A DNA stretch of 64,000 bases, from NCBI GenBank assembly GCA_021234535.1, contig CM037835.1:9300001-9364000 (forward strand), given 5' to 3'. Each line of letters begins with the position of its first letter. Position 1 is the stretch's first letter. The position numbers and the translations under genes are program-made. Under the pieces are notes generated by a model. That model worked only from the letters and a program-made list of their open reading frames with translations. It made no database searches and was not told where the DNA came from. Source of the stretch: Stichopus chloronotus (taxonomy: Eukaryota > Echinodermata > Holothuroidea > Aspidochirotida > Stichopodidae). Shown here in pieces: positions 55,234 through 64,000 of this stretch.

Positions 55234-55293
55234 AAATTATCTTGAGAGAAGTTACTAACTTTCATGAGTTCTGGACTTTCCCGGGTTTCGGCA
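55178..55293 (+). tRNA. tRNA-Phe(GAA)-like with 43-nt T-loop insertion
   Basis: Starts GCCGAAATAGCTCAG and ends CCGGGTTTCGGCA. All stems pair: acceptor 7 bp, D arm, anticodon stem TCAGA/TCTGA with GAA at 55,211-55,213, and T stem CCTGG/CCGGG with one G-U. The T loop starts TTCAAAT and is followed by 43 extra nucleotides, including the small palindrome AGTTACTAACT, before the stem closes. TTTT lies at 55,298-55,301. Eukaryotic tRNA introns normally sit next to the anticodon (37/38), so this position would be exceptional if it is spliced. Otherwise it is a repeat head. Confidence 0.6.
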
Positions 55294-55550
55294 GACCTTT
55301 TGAATAAACATTCAAGAATATATGCAGGACATTGTAGTGCGCCTTATCCTGTGATGTTCATGGGACAATTACGATACTTTTTTGTGTTTTCACATATTTA
55401 AAGTTTAATTTCTTCATATTATTATCCAACATATCGTACAAACTGAAATTGATAATAATTAAATGGTGACAAGTTTCACTTATTATTCGTTTGTATATTA
55501 TAATATATATATAATGGAGAACTGATATTTCATACCAAATATTCCATCTC

Positions 55551-55632
55551 TGTGAAAATAGCTCAGTTGAGAGAGTGTCAAACTCAAGAACACTTACTCT
55601 CTTTTAGAGTTCAGACTTAAAATCTATGGGCA
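55551..55632 (+). pseudogene. Decayed tRNA-Phe-like copy lacking the B box
   Basis: TGTGAAAATAGCTCAGTTGA matches the 5' end of the intact copies. The anticodon to B-box region is deleted, and the acceptor strands no longer pair. It carries the same deletion as 35,463-35,545. Confidence 0.6.
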
Positions 55633-56692
55633 ATTGGGAAAGTGATATAAATAGTGTCTGAAAAAAAGAAAGGAAATCTCATATATGATCTTTGATGAAA
55701 ATAAATTTTTTCCTTCAATAATAAAAGACAAAATTTTGTAATGATAAAACATTCATTCCACCCTAAATGTAAACTATCCCCGGTGACGGATCATTAACTG
55801 CATTGGTGAATATTTTCTAATCTTGCAAAGATTTAATAGTTGGAATATTTCTTTCGGATGTTTGTTGTGTAAGAATAACTTCATAGCATTAATTCACAAC
55901 ATTAATTTGTATCTCACCACATAGATTTACTTCACTTTTACTTGTCTAAATCATATTTAGTCACACGATGTACTTTATATTTACGGTACATGGTGGTTAT
56001 TTTACTTTCTTGTATGCAAGTTTTTTCTGTCACTTGAAATGACAAACTAAACGTTAATAAATTTAAAAAAGTAGTTGATTTGAGAATTCCAAAAGTAAAA
56101 TCCTTTTAAAGTGAACCACATGCATATTTTTCCATTTACAGAATGACTGGTGTTAACACTTACTTTCTACTTTCGTGTTCACTTTGGGGTGTTGATGGAG
56201 GAGGTTCCAATTCTCCTAAAGTGAAGGTTTTATTTTCTCCTGTACTAAGTTTTTTTTTATAAAATCGAGGCCGATTTTATCTTTTGTAAAGAAAATACCA
56301 AAGGGTACATGTCCTCATCTCGAATACTGTCGAGGAAATCAATACACTTTCATAGAAGAAGCTTTCAATCCTTTTATCCCGGGCTAATTTGATGAAAAGT
56401 TGTAACCATTAAAGGTAACGGCTGGTCTAAACATCCCAAGTGACATCCCCGGCTCTTCCCTGATAACTCTCTGCAATATGGTCACTGAGTTTACCGTTAA
56501 GTTTCGCAAGTAGCAATGAAATATCGATAGGCCTCCTGTGTATGTACCGCGATTCACTGTGCACAGGTGTATGCGAAGAGGCCATACACTAGTGACGTAA
56601 GCCCAGGGTTATTAAGAAGAAAATGACGTCATATGAGATATTCTAAGACGACCAATCACCTTTAAACCATGTTTTTTTATACCATAATCATA

Positions 56693-56878
56693 CACTCTAA
56701 AAAGCGGGGGAAGGAGATGAGGGTTCTTGACGGTCAAAGGCTCCTCACTGTTGGACAAAAGATGATTAAGGGTTCACAGCAGAACCTTTGTTTCTTAAGT
56801 AATTCCTGTAAATTATTCACCAACAACCGTATAGGGTTGTTCTAGTATGACAAAGAACCCCCTTTTTTTCGGGGAGTG
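56693..56878. mobile_element. MITE-like element with CACTC terminal inverted repeats
   Basis: Begins CACTCTAAAAAGCGGGGGAA and ends with the complementary CCCCCTTTTTTTCGGGGAGTG. GGGTTCTT on the left matches AAGAACCC on the right, and a second inner pair (GGGTTCACAG, GGGTTGTTCTAG) is looser. The element is 186 bp, has no coding capacity, and has ATA on both flanks. Confidence 0.6.
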
Positions 56879-58726
56879 ATATGTATGATTGTGGATATGG
56901 AGTAAAAGTAGGTCCACCCTAAATAATAGAAAATACTCGGGTTCCAGATCTACCGACTGCTAACTCCAGTTCTCAAATTTCCATTGTTTCACCTTTTATA
57001 CTTAATGCGCCTGCGCATATATCTTTACACTGATTGCATGTAGATGTACAAAATCATTAAGAATATCTATTTGATCTTATGTTGCTTCATGTCATTTGTG
57101 ATTCATCCATTTTTATCTGCCGTCATTTTTTGGGGGGGGGGCAGGGAAATTAAGTCGATTAATCTTCTTTTATTGTTAACTATAAGAATTCCTTATTCTC
57201 CATTATTCTTATGAAAACTACATTTATCATTCAAAAATTTCACCCATTATTGGCACTTCTTTCACTCGGTATGTTTAGCTCAATTGATGTAATAAAAATA
57301 TAGAGAAAAGAGCCTCTTGAGTAATAAACCTGTTTTTTTTTTTTCGTTCCATAATTTTTTTTTGGGCGGTGTTTGATCATGGATAATTTATCAATGAATG
57401 CAAAAATCTGGTTATATTTTCCTTCACACGAGGCGTCGCTGCAGCTGTATTTAAAAGCTCGAGCCGACTTTAATGAATATTATCAAACAAAAGACTAAAA
57501 TCTAATAAATACTGAAAGTTATAGACGGAGTAAAACAGAAAAATTACTTCAAGTTTCACCGATAATTCTGTTCCTTCAATCAATCGTGAAATTGTATCCC
57601 AAATGAAAAGATTTTGAAAGGGAATATGAAAAACTCATTGGATATTACAATTAAAAGTACTACATTTTTATCCATTCGAGGTCAATTTCGTCATGTATGC
57701 TTATTAACTGTAATAGGCTTAATATGACGGTGAGTGTGTGTGTGTGTCAAAATTACATAATTAAATATTAACCATTGTGATATTCATATATTCCATGGCG
57801 GTTATACCTCTTTCACTCCCTTAGGTCTGTGTGAATCCTATTTCTCTTTTCTCCCTGCCTCTTGTTCTGTGAGAATTGCTCCAATGACTTAAACACAATG
57901 CATTACTGAAAAGTTGTAGAACCTGATAAGTCACTTCACACTCTCCATGTCAAAATTGAATTATTTACTCATATCGGGATTTTTTTCAATTATATAGACG
58001 GCCAACCATGACGTTGAAAATCATAATTACATGAGAACACGATAAGCGGTATTATTGGAGCTTCAGACGGGCAGCTATAAGCCGATTAGACCCCTCTAAG
58101 CCTATTTCCACATTTTCTTCCCTATTCCGCGTATTTTAAGAACCTAAGTTGCGTGAAGGTAAAAACGGGTTTTATATGTGTGCGCGGGACGTTTGATGAA
58201 AAAAAAGGAAGTGGTAAAAAAATTAGGTACAACTCGGAAACAATACGGGCCTTGAGTTTGGAAAAATTTTCGTCGGTAATATTTCAAGTCAATGACTGCT
58301 TCGCATAGTAAATTAAACACGTCCGGCGGCTTATACACAAAAGTCATCACGTAAGGGTATCATAAATTTTAATTGGTCGATATTCATTACCGAGAAATGA
58401 TACCGCTGATCATTTTCTGGCTAACTTGCTACCGGTTTTTTTATTGCTATTTCTGGAAAGAGAAGTTAAAGATTGGAGGATAAGGATAAAGTTTGATGGA
58501 TTTTTATGGTGGACGATAACAACGATTTGATTTTGATTGCGTTTCTGTTACATCATTATGACCGTGCACTGTAGCCACATCCGACCCGCATGCATTCTTT
58601 CACACGTACTCCTTGCAATAATTTGACACACCCTTTGTTCATTACATCATGTATGAGTGCTAGGAATATTTACCTCGTAAAACTTCTCTATCTTCTTCAA
58701 ACCATGGAGTAATGAATGATGTTCCC

Positions 58727-59010
58727 TGTACCCCCTTCCCGTACCAGTATTCCCTACACCCCATGAACCAGTATTCCCTATACCTCCCTGTACCAGAACT
58801 TTCTATACATCCCGTCCCTGTGCCAGCATTCGGTACCCCTTCCCGTACCCGTTTTCATTGCCCATTCCCCGCACCAGTAATTCCTACATCCCTCCCCTGT
58901 ACCAGTGTTCTCTTTCCCCCTCCTCTGTACCAGTATTATCCCCTCTCAACACCAGTATTTCCTATACACCTCGTCCCTGTTCCAGTATTCCTTATACCCC
59001 CTCCCCTAGC
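58727..59010 (+). repeat. Degenerate ~28-bp minisatellite
   Basis: About ten imperfect copies of a unit with CCCTGTACCAGTATTCCCTA. A 107-codon open frame through it (rich in Pro, Tyr and Ser) is a by-product of the repeat and not a gene. Confidence 0.85.
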
Positions 59011-60815
59011 TGTTGCTATTTTTGCTCCTGCGTGACACAAGGTTCAAGATGTCCTTAAATAAATATATCGACTAAACGACCTAAATTCGTCATTTAAAGC
59101 TTCTCTTGTTTTAAGGGTTACGTAAACGTTGTCAGTATATTTGTACTGGAATTTGTATCCTGTGTGGTAAATTAGTTGAGAAGGGGTAAATTTAAAACTT
59201 TCACGGTCAGGATATAAAGAAAAATTATTTGAATATCCCCACCAAAACAAACTCAACATTTATTGTGACATTTTGAACTTCCTTATAGTTCCTATCCTTC
59301 TCAGCTGCATCACATAGCACAAAAGATAGAAGTTTATATTCATCCAGAATCTAGCCGTCTTTGAAGAATTTCTGACATTATCAAATGTTAAACTCTACTC
59401 TGTCTTACTCAAAAAAAAAAGAGAACTGGACATTGCTTTGTAGGATAAACATTTATATTTATTTAAAAAATTACCAAGACTTTTGCGTAGGAGAAAATGA
59501 TGGTGACGTAATATGTACAAAAACAGCATTTGTTTTTAGACTGTCTATAGCCGAATGCCCTGCAAACGATAGAAAAAAAAATAATCACGAGGAAGGAGAA
59601 TATTAAAGTACAAAGAAGTTAACGAAAAATCACAGAAATCAATTGTATATCTGTTGGATATTAAAGTTTGTACTTTTGGTTTTTATCTATATTCATCATT
59701 CCCAAAACAGCATTCGAGTCATCTTCTTTTTGTAGTCTGTGTTTTTATTTCTATAAATTTTATCGATTGGTTATTGATTGGTATTTTCCATTTAACAATT
59801 TCTCAATCAGATTACACGATTTGTTTCTTTTCATATATATATACTATATACGGTATATATATATGTATATATTACTATGTTTTATGCAGATCAATTGATT
59901 TGAAATCGGTACCCTTGCCTGCATCCCTGCATATGATCGCCAGGAATCACGGTACCTTCTTAACATTCCGTGGTCGCTTGACACTAAAGTTGACACTTAG
60001 AGCCAAACGAGAGAATTTGTGACCAAACTTGTTGCAAGTTTTGTGATCGCATGATTTTTGGGATAAAGTTAAAAATTTGGATTAAGAATATTGTGTCTCA
60101 CCATGCTAACTTCAGTTCATGACATATAACATGTCACATTTGCCCTGATGCGCAACCGCAGCATTCCTTCAGGACAAATCCGGATTATCTGTGTCTGAAC
60201 ACTTCAATGTCCACAAACATAATTTTTGGTATCATTCGATTTGTCATCTATTCACAGCAATATAATAGGCTACAAGAAAAAATATATAAAATACTTTTCT
60301 TGGAAACAGTTAGTTTCGTTAACTGTCCGTCACACATACATAATGGTATGCACAAAGACCTTGATTTCTCTCTTAAGCTGGCTTCAGTTTTACCAACAAA
60401 TTGACGCTTTAGACTTGCTGTTTCATGCACCTAACGAAAGACCAGGATATGGACAAATTTGGTTATCTTTTCGTATTAGTTGGGAATAGACTCAATAGAG
60501 CCATTTGCAAGATATTACCCTCTATACATGCAATATGAAGTATGTGGTGTTCTTGATTTTCAATGGCACATTTCCGTTCTCTTCAAAGCTACAGTTCTAC
60601 ACAATGAGAGACTATAAAGAAAAGAAGGCTAAGCAGCAATGACAATCTGGGCGACATTATCCACCAGTTGGAAGAAAAAATTGCTGGATTAATTGTTATT
60701 GTGTGGCAAGCTGAATTATGATCTTACTGCTCCAGCAAAGTCGATGGTTGGATGCATAAGGTATCCTATCATATGCACAAAGTAGGTTGCAATAAAATAC
60801 AATACCCATTCCACC

Positions 60816-61001
60816 GAGAGTAGAATTAGGCTAATCTCTAGCATACTGATAATGGCATTAGGCTAGCCACTATCGTACTAAGAACTGGATAAGGCTAATC
60901 ATACTGAGAATAGGATTAGGCTAATCATTATCATGCTGAGAATAGGATTAGGCTAATCATTGTTCCACTACAAATAGGGTGAGGCTGTTCATCGTTCCAC
61001 T
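60816..61001 (+). repeat. 32-bp minisatellite, about six units
   Basis: Units of the form GAGAATAGGATTAGGCTAATC followed by ATTATCATGCT or CATTGTTCCACT. The two central units are nearly identical and the outer ones diverge. It lies about 550 bp past the Mnx stop codon. Confidence 0.85.
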
Positions 61002-61390
61002 ATAACAAGTGATGTCGTAGACTAACTGAGTTTGTAGATAACATGACGCTATTTCTTCATTTTTGTTCCTCGATCCAGTTTTCCCAGACATACACTTCTT
61101 CGTTTGACATAACTTTTACTGATCAACTGAAAAGAAAAAAAAGTACATAAATGACAGACCTACAAAAAGGACTTAACTTGCATGGGTAAATTTCCACTAA
61201 TAATACAGGGTTTACTTGAACATCAATTTTCGTATTTCTCTCTCAAAAAAAAGAGGAAGAAGGGAAAAAAGTGAAACAGCATCTCGTTCAGTCAGTATGT
61301 CCATGAAACTTGAATAACACACTAGCTATATGCATTATAACTCGTTGTCTCCATGCGTTCTTTGGTTAGGCTCTGTGTTTCATTCATGTT

Positions 61391-61396
61391 TTTATT
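61391..61396 (-). other. Candidate Mnx polyadenylation signal
   Basis: AATAAA on the minus strand, about 160 bp past the Mnx stop. Another at 61,537-61,542 is only 15 bp past the stop and seems too near. Confidence 0.3.
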
Positions 61397-61556
61397 ATGC
61401 GCGTCACTTGATCCTGTAACAGCAAGTGTTTTGGTGCATCCAGCTTAAAGACAGAGCCTCGAGAAATTGAAAAATATACATGTATGTCTATATATACATA
61501 TATACTATATGTATACCAGTGCGTATTTATGGGACCTTTATTATTTCAGCGGAGCA

Positions 61557-61970
61557 TTATTTCTCATTTTCGTTTACTCTTTCTTCTAATTCCTCTTCGT
61601 CTTCTTCATCTCCTTCGTCCATAGACATTGCATAACCATCACTCGTACTGTTTGTATCTATCGGTTCTCTTATTTGACGTCCTATCATGGTTGTTGTGCA
61701 CGCGTCCAAAGGACGAGCCATCAATTTACAAGACTCGCTAACGATAAATCGTTCCGTTTTAACCTTCTCGATTTTTTCCGATGTCACCGCTAACTCCGGA
61801 CTGATTTCTTTAGCTTGGCTGTCTTTTGCATACGCCATGGAGGATTTTATTCCGTCCGATCTCACAGGCTTGTCCTTTTCTCCGGAGTTGGAATTGTCCA
61901 TCTGTTGTTGTTCTTTTGCTTTCTTACTCCGCTTCCACTTCATCCTTCGATTTTGGAACCATATTTTGAC
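61557..61970 (-). CDS. Mnx: Mnx 3' exon (homeodomain helix 3 and acidic tail)
   Basis: 414 bp including TAA. It opens directly with [20 protein letters not shown], the DNA-recognition helix with Gln50 and Asn51 and the Mnx-specific basic run. The acceptor is TATACAAAAG, with a poor pyrimidine tract nearby but T-rich sequence upstream. The tail of about 110 residues has no domain and ends in a Glu/Asp run. The long open frame on the opposite strand is a shadow. Confidence 0.93.
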   Translation of the reverse strand, partial: VKIWFQNRRMKWKRSKKAKEQQQMDNSNSGEKDKPVRSDGIKSSMAYAKDSQAKEISPELAVTSEKIEKVKTERFIVSESCKLMARPLDACTTTMIGRQIREPIDTNSTSDGYAMSMDEGDEEDEEELEERVNENEK

Positions 61971-62632
61971 CTTTTGTATAAAATTTGAAAATCGATAAAA
62001 ACAGATTAACTTGTATATTTGTCTCGATTTTTTTTGTCCTTTATATGAGAATGATAAGTTATAAATACTTTCACCGTTCTAAATATAATTTTGTTAATTA
62101 AACCAAACTTGTTCAAAAATTTCCTAGGGAAAAACCAAATCAAAATCGCTACTTTGAGAAGTTTGTGTAATTGGTTATTGTGACAATTTTTACGTAGTGT
62201 CAATTTTAACAGTTTGGCATTTTTTTATACTTGTAACACTAAAGGTGTATTTCCTTTTCAGAATCAAAATTTAATCAATTCGTTTATATCTATTTGTAGC
62301 AAATGTGTCATGTAATACCCTTCTTGACGTTTTATGTATTTGTGCTCACATTTTTAGGTCGGCGGTTTCACATTTTCCCAGGCGCTACCTCTTTCTGCAG
62401 TTTGAGCCTGGAGGAGGTGGTGGTGATGGAGGGAGGGAACAGTTACAGTTTGACATGAAGAATATGAAAATTATGTTATTACCTGAGTTTCCGTCAGCAT
62501 CAGTGACGTTGCTACTTCAAATCTCTTTGGTCTTGATAAGTATTTATTTCTTTTAAATTGCTGTTCTAATTCCAGCAACTGTTGGCTTGTAAACGCCGTA
62601 CGAGGTCGTCTGGTCTTTCCAAGCACTGTCGG
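61557..62632 (-). CDS. Mnx: Mnx (HB9-type) homeobox gene, last two coding exons
   Basis: Mnx is a homeodomain transcription factor; in other animals it acts in motor-neuron and endoderm/pancreas development. The visible parts are 62632-62483 (50 codons) and 61970-61557 (137 codons and TAA). Together they encode [41 protein letters not shown] and [20 protein letters not shown], which matches the Mnx family and no other homeobox class that I know. The intron lies inside the homeodomain, between the second- and third-helix coding parts (ETQ|VKIW), phase 0. The C-terminal tail is Lys/Glu-rich and ends in an acidic run ([13 protein letters not shown]), as in vertebrate MNX1. The 5' exon with the N-terminal domain is not found before 64,000, so the gene is partial here. 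Confidence 0.95.
61971..62482 (-). other. Mnx intron inside the homeobox
   Basis: 512 bp, GT-AG, phase 0. Nothing else was recognised in it. Confidence 0.9.
62483..62632 (-). CDS. Mnx: Mnx internal exon (homeodomain helices 1-2)
   Basis: 150 bp, phase 0 at both ends, with acceptor GACACCAACAG and donor GTAATAAC. It starts [20 protein letters not shown] and ends TSLMLTETQ. Compared with the human protein (LEHQFKLNKYL), helix 1 reads [11 protein letters not shown]. Confidence 0.94.
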
Positions 62633-64000
62633 CTGTTGGTGTCCTGTGATGAAAATGGAAGCATAACACGTGTGGATTTATACTGACATGTATGCTTATT
62701 CATTTAATTAACGAGAGCGGAATGTAATGTCGAAATTTTGCATAATGGATTACTAAAATAAATAAAGTTTATCATCGAAAATGCTGAAAACAAATTTTGG
62801 ATTCTTATCGAACCTCTTGTGTACTGCATGAACACCGACAAATACATGAAAAGTATAGTATAGCATAATTTAATTTGTCCAAGTTCAAACATACCTTAAA
62901 AAAAAACAAGACACAAATATTTGAAAAACAGAATTTTGAATGTAGCTTTTAAATGAAACGGCGTCTCTTGTCATATTTCAATAGCTTTGTCAACTACAAT
63001 GAACTGTAATTTGTTTTCTTCTTTATGGTCCCCCTTCCATCGTCTTTGTTAATCGTCACATACCCTTGATCAATTTCTCCAAAGTTATATCTATATTCAC
63101 AGTCTCGTGACTGGACACGCTCTGCAATGTAACATGAGTCCCCCCTGTATTACGGAAGTTCATTAAAGTTAAATGAAGCTTGTAAACATTTGGAAACATT
63201 TAAGACACTCCACCGTAGAGTTACATTAATCAACAGACTATACACCTCTTGGCCGTATCATAGATGTTAAATATTGCTAATATGATATTATTCCGACACT
63301 CAATTCTGATGTCTGAAAGACATCCATGTAGATATAAGAAATACATATTATACATATATATATATGTGTGTGTGTGTGTGTAGAGCTTGTATCCTTGATC
63401 ACTTGTTATCGTATCATTTAAGTGCATGGTGTACATATTACCAGATGTAAAACACTTGATATTAGTTTACTCTTAAATTAACACTACATATGCGATATGA
63501 GGGGAGCGTCTAATATGCTTCTTTTCATCTAGACAAATCATTTTAATAACGGGCTTATACCATGATTGTCACGAGACATCTGATGTCTGTTATCGCCGGG
63601 TTGCAGGTGGAAGTTAAAAGCAACTTAATATGATTGAGACAAAAAGAAAAACAAAACTTTACTACTTCTTTTATCCCCTTTGATCTTCATCACATATCTC
63701 TCTTTTGTTTTTCTTTTTCATTTGTTGCTTCAACTTTTGTTTGCACATAACGATACAGTTTGATTATCTGCAGGCAATACATGGCATGTATTACCTTATA
63801 GCCAGTCCTAGTAGGTTACTTGCGTGCTTTCTTTTTATACTAACAAGTTCAACCTATCCATGTTTCATGCTCGCGTACAATGGCATTAGCAAGAGGCCGC
63901 GTCTACGTAATTAGACATGATAGAGGATTTAATTTGTAATCTGCCTCAGAACTCCTCGGAGAAATCACTAGTAAGGCGATGCTCACTTTTTTAATAGCTT
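62633..64000 (-). other. Mnx upstream intron, to the window edge
   Basis: Probably part of the intron before the homeobox exon, since no exon with the conserved Mnx N-terminal motif is visible. It contains a TA/TG microsatellite at about 63,350-63,380 and nothing else notable. Confidence 0.5.

Larger units (their letters stand above)
54941..55640 (+). repeat. Tandem array of tRNA-Phe-headed units
   Basis: At least three units in head-to-tail order: a 3' half (54,941), an intact head (55,178) and a decayed head (55,551). Tail-to-tail spacing of the first two is 314 bp and head spacing of the last two is 374 bp. The spacers share GGACAATTA and TGTGTTTTCxCAT words. Positions 55,130-55,640 are the inverted counterpart of 35,455-35,970. 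Confidence 0.8.
55641..61390. other. Spacer 3' of Mnx
   Basis: No exon was recognised. It holds a MITE-like element at 56.7 kb, a poly-G tract at 57,132-57,141 and two minisatellites (58.7 and 60.8 kb). The part nearest 61,390 may be Mnx 3' UTR. Confidence 0.55.

Noticed and set aside
58712..59058. 107-codon Pro/Tyr-rich frame
   Set aside because: It is the translation of the degenerate 28-bp minisatellite.

Overview
The window is animal nuclear DNA. It is AT-rich, genes are split by GT-AG introns, intergenic spacers are long, and there are many microsatellites, MITE-like palindromes and a decayed LINE. The two recognisable protein genes are metazoan. The frequent AGGCCTA words and the repeat types suggest an invertebrate deuterostome, probably an echinoderm, but that is an impression and not a proof. 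Nothing bacterial, viral or organellar was seen.

Layout. (1) 1-8,806: no recognisable exon; it lies 3' of the Abi gene and may hold its 3' UTR. (2) 8,807-23,256, minus strand: a complete Abl-interactor (Abi) gene rebuilt as eight coding exons. All splice phases agree, giving 475 codons with a probable 26-codon cassette exon or 449 without it. Exons 1-3 carry the WAVE-complex helical region and the homeodomain-homologous region, exons 3-7 a Ser/Pro-rich linker, exon 8 a complete SH3 domain. Intron 1 holds a seven-unit tandem array, four units of which contain a perfect DR1 nuclear-receptor half-site pair. (3) 23,257-61,556: about 38 kb without a recognised protein gene. It holds MITEs (25.4, 31.5, 44.4, 56.7 kb), a 34.4-38.3 kb nested repeat block, a LINE reverse-transcriptase relic (41.3-43.06 kb), microsatellites, and long poly-G tracts almost all on the + strand. 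(4) 61,557-62,632, minus strand: the last two coding exons of an Mnx (HB9-type) homeobox gene; its 5' exon(s) lie beyond the window.

The most unusual element is a tRNA-Phe-derived family. Three copies (35,798-35,913 -, 37,809-37,922 -, 55,178-55,293 +) keep all four cloverleaf stems, a GAA anticodon, A and B boxes and a downstream TTTT, but each has 41-43 extra nucleotides in the T loop. They sit in tandem ~314-374 bp units together with decayed copies. One dimer is present twice, in inverted orientation, 20 kb apart. They could be a tRNA-headed repeat family or tRNA genes with an intron at a non-canonical position; sequence alone does not decide.

Abi (actin remodelling through the WAVE complex) and Mnx (developmental transcription factor) have no evident functional link; they are neighbours separated by repeat-rich spacer.
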